A DNA stretch of 64,000 bases from Scolanthus callimorphus (Eukaryota; Cnidaria; Anthozoa; Actiniaria; Edwardsiidae), in NCBI GenBank assembly GCA_033964015.1, contig CM066920.1:5671912-5735911 (forward strand), written 5' to 3'. Shown one piece after another: positions 46,137 to 57,383 of the stretch. Both the position numbers and the translations under genes were made by a program. Position 1 is the first letter of the stretch. Every line of letters starts with the position of its first letter. Below the pieces are notes generated by a model. The model was given only the letters and a program-made list of their open reading frames with translations. It ran no database searches and had not been told where the DNA came from.

Positions 46137-46200
46137 ATGCTCGTCGTGAATGGCCTCTTTCTTCGCTCCTTTAGAAGTTTCTTGCAAACAAACGGTGCCA
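46137..46200 (+). CDS. Candidate first coding exon, truncated copy
   Basis: ATG at 46137 opens MLVVNGLFLRSFRSFLQTNG and ends in GCCAG|GTAAGT, a good donor. The peptide is Arg-rich and hydrophobic with no acidic residue, as in mitochondrial presequences. The same exon occurs at 61195 upstream of the third DUF924 gene. Here the duplication ends before any partner exon, so this copy cannot make a full product. A protein role is inferred only from conservation between units. Confidence 0.35.
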
Positions 46201-47023
46201 GGTAAGTTAGTTAAAAAAAAAATTGGCAGTCCTATACCTACTGCGACACAGCAGTCCGCGGCAGCCGCAGCAATGATGTTTCTCGAGCATTTGCATCTTT
46301 TACATACTTACTTACTTACAAAACAAAAATTACAATTTCAACTTCTTTAAGTTCTCCTATTGAACCTTGCCTCATTTCTTATAGAGGTTCTTGCAAGGAT
46401 AAAATTAAAGATACGTCATATCACTCGTCTATCTTATCGCATCTCCAAAAAACTGTCAAATCTAACCAATCACACTATCAGCAACCTCCCTTTGCCAGCC
46501 AAGGCAAGCATGACAATGGACAAAAATAGACCTGTCATGCAGTCTCTCTTTCTCACCACCTCCTCACCCTCACATTTTTGCTGAAAACAAATTTCAGAAG
46601 AAATACACAGGAGCTGGCTAAGACTGGCACACATGGACCAACTTTTTGTCATAGAGTGCTCATATCAGGGCTCCTGTTGATGTTGATAACAGTTTTTTTT
46701 TTCAATCTGATAGGGCTACCCTGAGCCAACATGTACATTAAATAAGATGCACTCGCCCTTGCATAATGTGTAATGTACATTTATTGTAAATTGTGTAAAT
46801 AATTGTGTACATGATAAGTGCTTTGTATAGAATTGATGTTGGATGCAAATATTTCAATTTTATTTTCAACAGAAAATGTTATGTATACCTGAATTCTCCT
46901 TGGAGGGAAATAGTGTACCCAACCCTTTTTCTGAAATGGATTTTTTAAGTGGAACCTTTGGATATGGTGAAAGATCAATGTTTGGAATCTAAGTTATTTC
47001 CATCTTAGGGCCCATGGGCACCC

Positions 47024-47201
47024 ATACAGACATCAAGAGTTCCAGACTCGCGGTGCGCGAACAATGCATCATTAGTGTTGAACAAAGGAAAAAAGTGAGC
47101 CCCTTGCTATCAAAACGGCTTTGGGCTCACTTTTTTCCTTTGTTCAACACTAATTATACATTGTTCGCACAGCGCAAGTCTGGAACTCTTGATGCCTGTA
47201 T
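47024..47201. mobile_element. Hairpin MITE present only in unit 2
   Basis: ATACAGACATCAAGAGTTCC is mirrored by GGAACTCTTGATGCCTGTAT, and the stem continues through AGTGTTGAACAAAGGAAAAA to a short loop near 47105-47120. Unit 1 lacks it at the matching place (about 40430). Confidence 0.85.
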
Positions 47202-47464
47202 ATTAGCGCAGTTGAAAATTCAATGCAAATTTACAGCTTGTACTTGTGAAATGCAGAGAACAGTACCATAGGAACCCCTTTGGGACTCTTGTCAAATTTC
47301 TGTTTTGACATCTTGGCAGCTAACACTTCACAAAGCCAGGGTGTGCACCTTTATGTATCTAAACACTGAGCAGTACCCATCTTACAATGAATATACAAAT
47401 TCGATAATAGGGAGAGTATGTTTATTACAGATGCCAATAGTAAAAAAATCCTCTCTTGAGGGAA

Positions 47465-50400
47465 CTAGAAACTATAGCCTGGTGGTGGGTTATCCAGGAA
47501 CTCTTGTTCTTCAGGAGTGTTTGTTCTCCCTAAAGCCTTGTTACGTCCAACAAAACGACCATATATCTTGATGATTTCCTACAATAAAATTGAGAGGAAT
47601 AATTACATTGGTATTATATGCTTTGAGCAGTGTCTTTCTGTCAGTATTATTAAAAAAATATCAGCTAGAAATGGGCTGTTCCAAAAAAAAAGGTCAAGTC
47701 TCCAATGAAGGAGCTCCAGATTTCAAAAATTGCTTTACAACCATATCAGGTTCCAACTAGATCACGAAAACAAAATTCCCTGACTAAAAACAATTTTCCC
47801 TGACATCTGCATAAGGGATTTTACTTAAAATCAAAGAAGAAGAAATGTCAATTTCATGTAGAATGCTGTTGTTTAAAATTTATGACAGAAAAAAAAACAA
47901 TTTGAATTGTTTTATAGTGCCTCAAAAGTAAATTTCCCTGACTTTGAGCTGTTTTGTAAAATTCCCTGTGACCTTTTTCAAAATTCCCTGACCTTGAAAA
48001 ATTTTCAGATTTCCCTGACTTTTCAAGGTGAGTGGGAGCCCTGCATAATGCATGCATTGCTACATGACCTCGAAATTCACTGATGTGATTGGCAACACTG
48101 TAATGTTAATTTTCTTGAACCAGAAAGTTAAACATTTGAGGCAAAGAAGCCAAAGGATAGCTTAGAACCATTTCGACCCAATGAAGATGCAGAATCCACA
48201 GCATTTTGGTTTGACTTATAGTTAAAAATTGAGGTCGTGTAGCAATGCATGCAGTGCATGGTATGTATTAAAAAGTATAATATCAAGAAAAACTTGTATT
48301 AGTAAGGGAATTCAAATAGGCACCTGATGTTTCTTTGCAAACTCGCAAGATACTACAGCAGCCTTTTCATCACTGGTCCCTTTGGTTTTTTCTACCATTT
48401 CTTCAAAATACTTCACTGCTAGATCCTACAAAATGCAAGGGAAAATCAGTAATATTAGAATTGCCTTTTTATTAGCCTGAAATAGCAGATCTTGTTGTTT
48501 AAGCAAGTTCATGCAATCAATAATGAGGTGACTATAAAAGAGGGCCATTATTTTGAGTCATAAATTAGGCGGGGATGCATTCTGCATCTGTGGCGGTTAG
48601 TTCTGTCTGGTGAGTTTTCCCCAAGCAGGGTTGGTTTCTAAATCGTTATGCATTTGCTGTCATTGACCGACTTGAATACTCCCATCCAATCCAGTTTCCT
48701 AGTGTGACTGGGGAGATAGGTGAGGTCACGAAAGGTCACATGTTGCTGTAAACATTGTCACACTATATGCACTACGTCAGACTAAATTGCTCTTGGTCGG
48801 ACTTAGCCACCCCCACGTTATCTTGCCAAACTGTTTGTTGTTGTTTTCTGTTTTCTCTTGAGCGTAGAGCGACAATTTAAAGTGAAACATTCTGGTAGTT
48901 CTATCCCCCAGGGCTATCTCAAAACAAGCTATTGTTTTTAGAGCTATAAATGAATGAATAAAAAAATACCATTTATTAGTGAAAGCCACAATGTTTCTTC
49001 GATACCCCCTAAAAAATACCTGAGAGTCTATTTTGACCCTTAAAAAATATGATGAGCACCCCTATCAGGTCCACATGTGAAGAACCCCCCCTCCAGGGGC
49101 TATCCCTAAGCCTTCACAGGAATTCACAGGTTGCTCTCCAGTAGTCTGAAATGACTCTACCTGACACTCTAGATCTTCTGCATGCATTAGTGGCAGTAAC
49201 AAAAATGCCTGCTTGTAAGAGGGAAGACTTTTGTAGAATGAATAGTCATTCTTTAACATCTATAAAATAGAATTTATCAATATTAGTTCAGATTGTCTAT
49301 GAGTCAATAGGTTAATGAGGCTCTCGTAGCTCCTGAGCCTCAAAAATGACTAAACATGACCCATGGATAAAGCTGATAATAAAATCCTAAAATCCCCCTG
49401 TTTTAGAGTCCGAGCCCAAGTCGTTTCCTGATACTAGTACGTAAAATCTGTGTGTAAATTTTCCAACCCAAAATATGTCTGCCCCCACTCCCCATGAAGT
49501 GTGCTTATGAGTACCCCTAGGGTAATGCTCAAATTGTTGCATTGTGATCCATGAAGGTACCATTACCTTTTTAGTGAGTTGCTCACATTTCTTATCTCTT
49601 GCAAAGGCTCTAGCAGTTCCCTTTAAAATAAAATGTATAATGGCGACAATCATGATGGACAGAGCATGTCCATGATGGATAAGGGTTGTTGCTTAATTTT
49701 ATTTTTGGAGGGGCAGTCATACCTGTCAACCCAACTACGTCAAAAATCTTGAGATTCTCCCTCATGTAGCAAATAAATACAGAAAATGTATGAAATCCTG
49801 CGAGTGACAATGCGGGTGATATACCAGTAAATGTATGACAATTTTTGCAAACGTCATGCCGGTGATAGGCTTCAAAATCTTGTGACACCCACCTAATGCG
49901 TGTGAGTTGACAGCTATGGCAGTGGAAAGTACAATTTTGGTAACTGTTGCTTTAATTTGTAGATCAAACTATAAATATTGTGCTTATTCTTAAAAACATC
50001 ATCCCATTGTTTTTTATCTCTTGGGTGCAGGAAGCCAATTGATGCTGGAGCCATAACTTTATGGTATACAACTTTATAGACAGAAAAGCTCACCCTGTAA
50101 ATGCTGCGACAGAATTGATCCTGTAGAATAATCAGAGCTAATGTAGCAGTAGGATCATCTTCCCAGTGTTTCAACTGATCAGTCTCTGCCAGCTGAACCT
50201 GGTGACAAAATACAGTATTTTTGGATATGATATGGATATTTTCTGGAACCACACATTCAAGAATTATTGGGAGACAACCCTGCATCCCTTAAATCAGAAA
50301 TCCCAGACAGCCTTGTTAATTTTGACAATTATTTGAGTCACATGATACCACAAACCTATCCTGTCATGTAATAATAAATGGCAAGTGAAAAATGGTATAT

Positions 50401-50586
50401 AGGAAACCCCTTAATTGCTATATGACTGCTGATATTTTCTGAAAAACATACCAATGCACCAAATTTTTCTCGTATTTCAGTATCCACTTTTTCTCCACCA
50501 CCAAACCATTGTGCTCTTGTACTGGGGTCATCTTCATTACCATACCAATACTTTAGCACTTCTTGGAATCTTTCATCATTAGCCAT
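47465..50586 (-). CDS. DUF924 family protein, copy 2, intact
   Basis: Exons on the minus strand: 50586-50452 (ATG), 50198-50094, 49620-49567, 49259-49161, 48425-48324, 47578-47465 (TAG). All introns are phase 0, and the sum is 202 residues. Family landmarks in order: VLKYWYGNEDD near the N-terminus, AQWFGGGEKVDTEIREKFGAL, ALIILQDQFCRSIYR, GTARAFARDKKCEQLTKK, LPLMHAEDLECQ, and the C-terminal IYGRFVGRNKALGR with TPEEQEFLDNPP. The fold is TPR-like; the biochemical role is unknown. The start ATG lies in GCCATGG on the opposite strand's reading. Downstream on the plus strand the BEL/Pao element sits about 0.5 kb upstream of this start and may have cut off part of its promoter. Confidence 0.9.
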
Positions 50587-50936
50587 GGTGGACACTGAAC
50601 CAATGAAATAAATAATATATTCCATGAACAAGATGTCTATCAAAATACCATTCATAATATTTTTTTTATCAAAACTCTGTCCAGATCAAAGTGGTAGACA
50701 TTTTGAAAATTCGAAATCCGAGTCTCCTAAAACCGCAGAAAAAATGTGAAAGAAAGAGGTGTTCACGGTTCGAATGTCCTGACTATAAAATTGCGTGTTC
50801 CTAAAAGCCAAACACTTTGAAATTCTTAACAAAAACAATCCCCACATGGGAATGGAAATTCAAGCTGGGATGGGGAAATTTACCTGATTTGTTCCGTACA
50901 AATACTGTTTTGTCCTTTGGAAATTCCAGAGAGGAG

Positions 50937-51059
50937 TGGAGATAAGGAATTAACCTTGTGTGAAAGCTAAGGTGCTAATGAAATGGTCCCATGTCTGCTT
51001 ATGAGCGTTAGCCCTAGTAAGCAGAGAAAGAAAAAATCCCGAGAGGGGCCAGAGAGGAG
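50937..51059. mobile_element. 123-bp insertion with 11-bp target duplication
   Basis: CCAGAGAGGAG occurs at 50926-50936 and again at 51049-51059. Unit 1 has it once (about 44456), followed directly by GAGGTCTTTCAACC. The insert starts TGGAGATAAGGAATTAACC and ends in an A-rich stretch with AATCCCGAGAGGGG. Its long duplication suggests a SINE-like or LINE-mobilised fragment; I do not recognise the sequence. Confidence 0.7.
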
Positions 51060-51076
51060 AGGAGGTCTTTCATCCC

Positions 51077-51235
51077 TGGTTCGCTGTACTGTTTCTGATT
51101 CCGTGAAGACTTTACCACAAATCGTATAACACTCTAATTTGAAGAGATATTTATTCGATCTAAACAAGAATGCACGTAAATAACATTTAGTCAGAGATTA
51201 CAGGAGATCAACGCTTATTTACAATAATTGGGAAT
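51077..51235 (-). repeat. 3' LTR, first piece
   Basis: It matches 59639-59797 of the right LTR and stops at TTGGGAAT, where the LINE was inserted. The second piece resumes at 54669. Confidence 0.85.
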
Positions 51236-52021
51236 TAGGATTCCGCAATTAGGAAATCGCGCCTCGACAGATGACATAGAATCGTACAGAAATTTCAGCA
51301 TCTCCGGATCTGTAGCGCCGCATTCTGTCTGTGGATGGTAAACATTGGCCATGATAATACACGACATTCCCCTGGGGAGTCGAGCAGGACGGAGTTTAGC
51401 CAAATAACTTCAAATTTCTCATCTGAGAGATCGTCCAATATTTGGTACTTGATGGTCTTATTCACGTACATACAGACTCCACCATGTTGTTGCTGGGTCC
51501 TGTCTCGGAGGATGAGATTGTAGCCTGGCATTGCGATAGAGCGGATTTCATATGACTGTCAAGACTTGTTATGTAATTGCGATTGCTTTGCGTTCTCATG
51601 GCTGCTCGTTTTAACCAGCCAATCAAATTCTGTAGTAAATACAATTGTATAATTACTTAGTAATTGGTTCGGCTTGTGATTGGCTGAGAGAAAAGCCATT
51701 TAGGAGCAAGTGGTGATTTCTCTCGATTCTGATTGGCTAGTGATTGCTCAATTGCAATTGTTTTCACGACAGTCATATGAAAACCGCTCTAACGTTATCG
51801 AATATGTGCTCACGCAACCATGTCTCTGTAAAACAAGCAATGTCCACATTTGCATCTTTAATGGCGAACCGAACTTCATCGATTTTTGGCGCCAGGGACA
51901 TCACATTAGAAACCATCACGGCTGGAACAAATACCTTCTTCGAACAAAAGTTCCATTGTTCTTCCCAGAGAGATAGGCACACAGTTGTTTGGGTTGTGGG
52001 TTCGCAATCTAGTGAATACAC
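51236..52021 (-). pseudogene. LINE APE-type endonuclease, inverted and interrupted
   Basis: On the minus strand, IACFTETWLREHIFDN (right part) and, after the MITE at 51539-51790, IPGYN-type text MPGYNLILRDRTQQQHGGVC and then SCIIMANVYHPQT are the usual endonuclease blocks. Two frames are used and the region ends at the LTR junction, before the catalytic C-terminal part. Confidence 0.8.
51539..51790. mobile_element. 252-bp Tc1/mariner-like MITE with TA duplication
   Basis: GAGCGGATTTCATATGACTG(TC) at the left is inverted at the right as GACAGTCATATGAAAACCGC(TC), and TA flanks it (51537-51538 and 51791-51792). It splits the LINE endonuclease between its EHIFDNVRA and PGYNLILRDR parts. Confidence 0.9.
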
Positions 52022-52249
52022 GGTTCAATGGTCTCGGTTGAACCTTGACAATGTAATGCCGCTGATAGAGTTCGCGTTCTTTCACTCGCTTTCCTGATCT
52101 TCTGCCACGGTACAAGGGCCATTTTTTCCTGCCAAATCCTTCAATAGATGATAATAGTGGAGTACATCCCATTTTAGAGTCGTGTTTAAATGTTAAAATG
52201 GATAAAAATGTCAAAATGTCCAGGAGTGATTGAGATTGACAGCAGCCAT

Positions 52250-54433
52250 GTGTCGAGGCGCATACATAATATTCATCAAGGGCTTCCAAATGCTTTTCAG
52301 CTCAAGCAAATTGTGAAGTTCCCTACACGCGGTAATCGTACTCTAGACCCTGTACTGACGAACATGAGGTCATTTACAAAGACCCTTTCAAGCGCCCAGC
52401 TTTTGGACTTTCAGACCATATCACCGTTGAACTCCAACCCCTGGATCGCTGTAACCAACTAAACGCGTCCAAAAGGGGAGTGCTCTCAAGAGACATTAGA
52501 GAATCAAATAGACTCGCCGTGAGTTCGTATTTGAAAGAGGTCGGAGTCACGTCTTTAGTCCAGGACAGAGGATCATGCGAGGAGAAGACCCAAATGCTTG
52601 AAAAAGTGATCTCCACGGGTGTAGACGAGATTATGCCGCTAAGAAGAAAAAAAGTCGTTCCGAACGAGGCACCATGGGTGAACGATTCCTTGAAATCTCT
52701 CGTTCGCCGCCGTCAGCGGGCTCTGGCCAGCGGTAACATGGCCGATTACATTCTACGCAATAAAGTCAACCGCGATAGGAAGATTTGTCGAGCTAAATTC
52801 TATGAGGCGAAAATAAAGCATCTCAAATCGTGTAAACCGGCGGTCTGGTGGAGGGAAGTTAAAAATCTTAGTGGTTTCGCGCCGATCGCCCGACCCGACC
52901 CCCTGGTCGATCTCCAACATATCGTCGGTAGCGAGGATGAGCCTCCTAAGGATTCTCTGTTTTTAGCGAACTTGATAAACACGAGCTTTCTTTCCCCGAT
53001 GAGTGTGTTCACACCGCTCAGTGACCGTTTGAGAGGGCACCACGACGCAACACCTCTGGGACCACGCCCAATACCCATCACGGAATATTCCGTCTTACAG
53101 AGTTTGCGCACTCTCAATCCCAACAAGGCGTCGGGCCCTGATGGCATCCCCTCCTGGCTCCTGAAAGAAAACGCTGACCTGCTTGCCGCTTCGGTAGCTG
53201 ACATCCTAAATGCAAGCTTCGAGGAGAGTCGCCTTCCCAAGTCGTGGAAGAGAGCGGATGTCACGAAGCAGTCGCCAGTACTTGATGTCAACAAGCACCT
53301 AAGACCTATATCGCTAACGCCAATTCTGTCTAAAGTGGCTGAAGATTACGTGGTTGAAGGATACGTTAAACCAGCCGTAATGGCCAAGGTCGGCTCGGAT
53401 CAGTTTGGGACAGTCCCTAAATCGTCTACTGCGCATGCGCTCATTAGCATGTTGCATAGATGGTACCAAGAGACAGATGGCAACGGTTCTACAGTGCGTG
53501 TAGTCCTATTCGATTTCAAAAAAGCTTTCGATTTGATAGATCACCAAATCCTCTTGATAAATTGAAGAACTTTGAAATCCCTGAGTGGGTACGTCTGTGG
53601 ATCCAAGATTTCCTTACTGACCGACAACAACGGGTTAAGCTATCTCAGGACTGCTACTCTGAGTGGAGAAGGGTCCCAGCCGGTGTACCACAAGGGACCA
53701 AGCTTGGTCCCTGGCTATTCGTAGTGATGATCAACGATCTACAAATGGAAGGCGTTGATCTTTGGAAGTACGTAGATGATACGACCATGAGCGAGACGAT
53801 TCACAAGAAGGACTGTAGTAGCTTACAAGATGCCGTTGATAGGTTTGTGCAGGCTACTCAGGCAGACCGCTTTCAATTAAATGAGACAAAGTGTAAGGAG
53901 CTCCAAATCAGCTTCGCAAAATCAAATAGTGCATTTTCACCTATCGTCATCAATAACAAGGACATTGAAGTGGTCCAAAGCGTAAAGTTATTAGGTCTCA
54001 CCATCTCTGATGATTTGAAATGGAATGCACACATTTCTAATGTAGTCAAGAAGGTAGCTGGTAGATTGTACCTCTTAAGACAACTTAAGCGCGCGCGTTT
54101 AGACCCACGCGAGCTCATTTCCTTCTACACTACGTGCATCAGACCGGTAGCAGAATATGCTTGTGAAACTTTCACAATAGCCTCCCATTATATCTATCAG
54201 ATGAATTGGAAAGTCTACAAAAGCGCGCCTTTAGAATTATCTTTCCAGATTTGAGTTATTCAGATGCGTGCGCTGGACTGAGTTTGCCACGGCTAAATAC
54301 GCGCAGAGAAGATCTCACTGCGCGCCTTTTTGAGCAGGTCTTGCTTCCAACACACAGGCTCCACCACTTACTACCGCCGCGTAATGAATGTATGATATCA
54401 CTCAGGAATCCAAGATATTTTAACGTCCTGTGA
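52250..54433 (+). pseudogene. LINE reverse transcriptase ORF, frame-broken
   Basis: The end of the endonuclease linker (QIVKFPTRGNRTLDPVLTNM) starts at about 52299. The main open frame is 52480-53565, with the fingers signature SGPDGIPSWLLKE and motif A VVLFDFKKAFDLIDHQ. It then shifts frame near 53540-53560 to continue with AGVPQGTKLGPWLF (motif B) and KYVDDTT (motif C, YVDD), and shifts again near 54180-54210 for the C-terminal LQKRAFRIIFPDLSYSDA. The catalytic aspartates are present but the protein is interrupted twice. Confidence 0.85.
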
Positions 54434-54668
54434 GCAAGACGAAACGAGCGCAGCAGAGTTTTATCATTGCAAATTCGTTACGCCATTAATTGACTTTCAC
54501 AGTTTTTAGTGAGATCACCCATTTTAAAGTAGTTTTTGATATTATATATATTATTATAAATTTTAATCTAGTTTTCATTTTATATGTACATAATTTTGTA
54601 AATAGCCATAATTCAGCCTTCGGCTGCCAAGGTTTTATTAAAGTCTATCTATCTATCTATCTATCTAT

Positions 54669-54930
54669 CTATAAACACTTACTTCTGTGGCGTGTCTAAC
54701 TGATCACTGATAATAACTCCTGTTAGCTGTTTTTACTGTGTCCGGGTTAGCTGTATTTGTGTTCCTTTAGTTAGCTGAAATTCCACTGATTATACAAACG
54801 TTATCTATGTACTTACAATCACATGATTCATACGGGGTAAAACGATCTCTTGATATTAACATCGTAATCTCTCTTATAATAATTAACTAATGAATAGTGT
54901 TCAATATATTGTCCATTTATTAACGTAACA
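54669..54930 (-). repeat. 3' LTR, second piece
   Basis: It resumes with CTATAAACACTTACTTCTG and ends TAACGTAACA, matching 59798-60060. Confidence 0.85.
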
Positions 54931-55090
54931 TCCTCCGCCCCGATAAGGGCGTAGTCCTTATCTATCCGGCTTGTAACTATATTAAGAGTCTCTATTCTGC
55001 GAACCCGCCTGCAGGGTAGATCACTGCGAGTTTTGTAACTGGACGGTCATATGTGCCAGCTGCTGTTTTCACCTTTGCGTTGCGAACCCG

Positions 55091-55564
55091 TCAGTCCTGT
55101 CCTGGGAATACGTTAATCACTCGACCGATTGACCACTTGCCTCTGATCGCATTCGGCTCTGATAGTATCACCATGTCATCTACCTGCACGTTTCGGTTTT
55201 CGACAGTCCATTTTTTTCTTGGAACGAGTGTTGGGAACACGTCTCTCGACCATCTTTTCCAAAATGAATCTGCTATCCTTTGGACGAATTCTACGCGATG
55301 GCGTGGATTGCTTGTTTCTTTGAACGGGCCTTGCGGTACTCGGCTTGTTGCGCGTCCGAGCAAACTGTGTGTGCTTGGCAGTAGAATAGGGTGCTTATTC
55401 TCGTACGTCAGTAGTGCTTCATCTACTCGTCCTCCTACCCGTATTATCCCTTTATCATCGACAAACGGACTCAGCGAGATAAACTCTCCCTTCTGTAGGC
55501 GCTTCGCCAATTCCTTCTGGGCGTTTCTTATCCAGAACAACTCCGCCTTCCTTATCTCTTCCAC
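55091..55564 (-). pseudogene. BEL/Pao integrase remnant, catalytic core deleted
   Basis: The frame starts with the integrase N-terminal segment (VDDKGIIRVGGRVDEALL, HPILLPSTHSLL) and, at about 55355, passes straight into the region that normally lies after the core (RVEFVQRIADSFWKRW, then VILSEPNAIRGKWSIGRV, the DUF5641 domain). The DDE core is absent. Confidence 0.8.
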
Positions 55565-56196
55565 TGTGAGTGGCCTTCTCTACCTCTCTGTCCGTGACGT
55601 CTTAGGCGAATCTTCTCTGCGAGTCTAAGTATCCAAGCTGTCGTTCTTAGAAGTTTTCTCCAGCTTGAAAACCTGCTTGCGTCTATAACCGCTTCAGCTT
55701 CTACGGTCGTGGCTCCACAGAACTTCTCCTTTCGTCGCTCTTTGTCCTCTTCTTGAGGCTCTTCTTGGGTTGCTTCGTTTGGCCATTCTTCCTCTGGGCG
55801 CCGTAGGAACTCTGGACCATTGCTCCATCTTCCGGATAACTCCTGTGCTGCGATACCTCTAGACACGTCGTCGGCAACGTTGTTTTCCCCTGGCAGGTGT
55901 CTCCAGTCATTTGGGTCAGTTTTGTCTTCTATCTCGCTTACTCTTGCTGATACGAAGGGTTTAAAGCTTCTAGGTGCACTTCTTATCCAATGGTGAACTA
56001 TCATACTGTCTGTAAACAGCATAACCTTTTCAAACTTTAGACGGCTTTCCTCTTGTAGCGTCTTACATAGTCGTGCTGCCAGCACAGCAGCTTGAAGCTC
56101 TAAGCGGGGAATGGTGAGCTCTTTCAGAGGCGCAACGCGAGATCTAGCTGCAACAAATCTGACTTCATATCCATCGTTCGCGATTCTCCATCTCAA
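55552..56196 (-). pseudogene. BEL/Pao RNase H-like region
   Basis: KELTIPRLELQAAVLAARL and LFTDSMIVHHWI are the RNase H blocks of Pao elements, with the Glu and Asp at their usual places. NDWRHLPGENNVADDVSRG follows. It overlaps the preceding frame by 32 bases in another phase, so the polyprotein is shifted here. Confidence 0.8.
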
Positions 56197-57244
56197 ATAC
56201 GCGCATGCGCCAAATGCGTCTTGCGAAGCGTCGAAGAAAATACAGAGTATCGGGAGATTGGTAGCGTGGGCGGGTGAGGCATCTAGGAAGCACTTGTCTA
56301 CTCATCCCTTCCAACTCTTCGAAAAGGGCTGTCCATTCTTTTGCCAGCTGTGGCTCTAACTCCTGGTCCCATTCATATCCCATCTGCCATAGTTTCTGTA
56401 ATCCGACCTTTGCTTTGATAACAACTGGTGCGGTGTATCCTATTGGATCGTAGATACGCGCAATGCGACTTAATATCTTCCTTTTCGTTAGCGGGCTTTT
56501 CTCCTCTGGAGGATGGCCTTTAAACGCTAATGTATCATTCTTGTTGTCCCACGTGATTCCTAGGACTTTCTCTTCTTGCTTTGGCTGGAATAGCTTTGTT
56601 TCTTCTTCTTCATTCATTGCTTCAGTTGGCTCGCTGGTTATCCATTTCTTTACATGGAATCCTCCGTTTTCCAACACTTGGTCTAGATCCTTTGAGATCT
56701 TGTGCACTTTCTCCGCTGTATCTTCTGAATGACAAATATCGTCCATGTAAGCATTCTTCTTTAAAACTTGGGCAGCATCGGGAAACTCTTGCTCGCCTTG
56801 CTCTGCAGTTTTCCTCAGCGCTATCTGCGCCATGGCAGGTGCGGGCTTGTCTCCAAACGTGAGCACGGTTTTGACATATGTGTCTGGTGTTCGGTGGGTT
56901 TCCATATTTCGCCAGAGATACCGGTGCACGTGCTGATCCGAGACAGGAATCAGGATTCTGTGGTACATCTTGGAGAGGTCTCCTATTAGCCCACATTCTC
57001 TTTCTCTAAAACGCAGTAGCACTCCGAACAAATCATTCAACAAGTCTGGGCCTTTCATCCAGTACTCATTTAGGACGTGTCCTTGGAAACTGGAAGATGT
57101 GTTGAAGACGATGCGAAGGGGGGTACTGGCGCTCTCTGGACGTTTTACTCCATGGTGGCTTATGTAGTGAACAGGACCGTTGTAACTCTTGATTTCTTCC
57201 TCCGTCAGTTTTCGGGAAAACTTCATTTCGCACATTTCATTCAT
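56165..57244 (-). pseudogene. BEL/Pao reverse transcriptase and Pao peptidase region
   Basis: RIVFNTSSSFQGHVLNEYW, the motif A region GLIGDLSKMYHRILIP and KNAYMDDICHSEDTAEKV (YMDD) identify the reverse transcriptase. ITWDNKNDTLAFK, then KRKILSRIARIYDPIGYTAP are the linker and the Pao peptidase (A17) start. The 359-residue frame is open, and its 5' end near 57244 is separated by a break from the protease frame. Confidence 0.85.
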
Positions 57245-57383
57245 CTGTCTGTTGTAGGCCTCAGCGTGTGCTGGGCTTTTCTGTAATCGCCGTTCGGTTA
57301 ATTCTAGCCTTTTTAACGCAGCTACTTTATTATCTGGTAACAGCGTTGGGTCTCGTTTCCATGGATACGGGATAAGCCACTGA

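Larger units (their letters stand above)
40131..46727. repeat. Tandem duplication, unit 1
   Basis: From AACATGTACATTAAATAAGA the sequence runs parallel to unit 2, with a few percent difference by eye, up to CTACCCTGAGCC. It includes a whole DUF924 gene, its upstream region and a plus-strand first-exon candidate. The MITE at 41082-41342 and a 57-base stretch near 42421-42475 are present here and absent in unit 2. Confidence 0.85.
51236..54668 (+). mobile_element. CR1/L2-type LINE inside the LTR, 5' part inverted
   Basis: The 3' end carries ATTCAGCCTTCGGCTGCC, a small stem, then TTTTATTAAAG and a (TCTA)n tail (about 54643-54668), as in CR1/L2 LINEs. The reverse transcriptase reads on the plus strand (52480-54433). 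The endonuclease reads on the minus strand (52021 down to 51215), so the 5' part is inverted. A MITE sits in the endonuclease. The intact LTR gives the empty site GGGAATCTATAAAC. Confidence 0.85.

Noticed and set aside
54643..54668. Independent (TCTA)n microsatellite
   Set aside because: It is the 3' tail of the LINE, directly after its terminal stem and at the LTR junction.
55053..55628. 191-codon plus-strand frame in the BEL/Pao element
   Set aside because: It is the antisense shadow of the integrase remnant.
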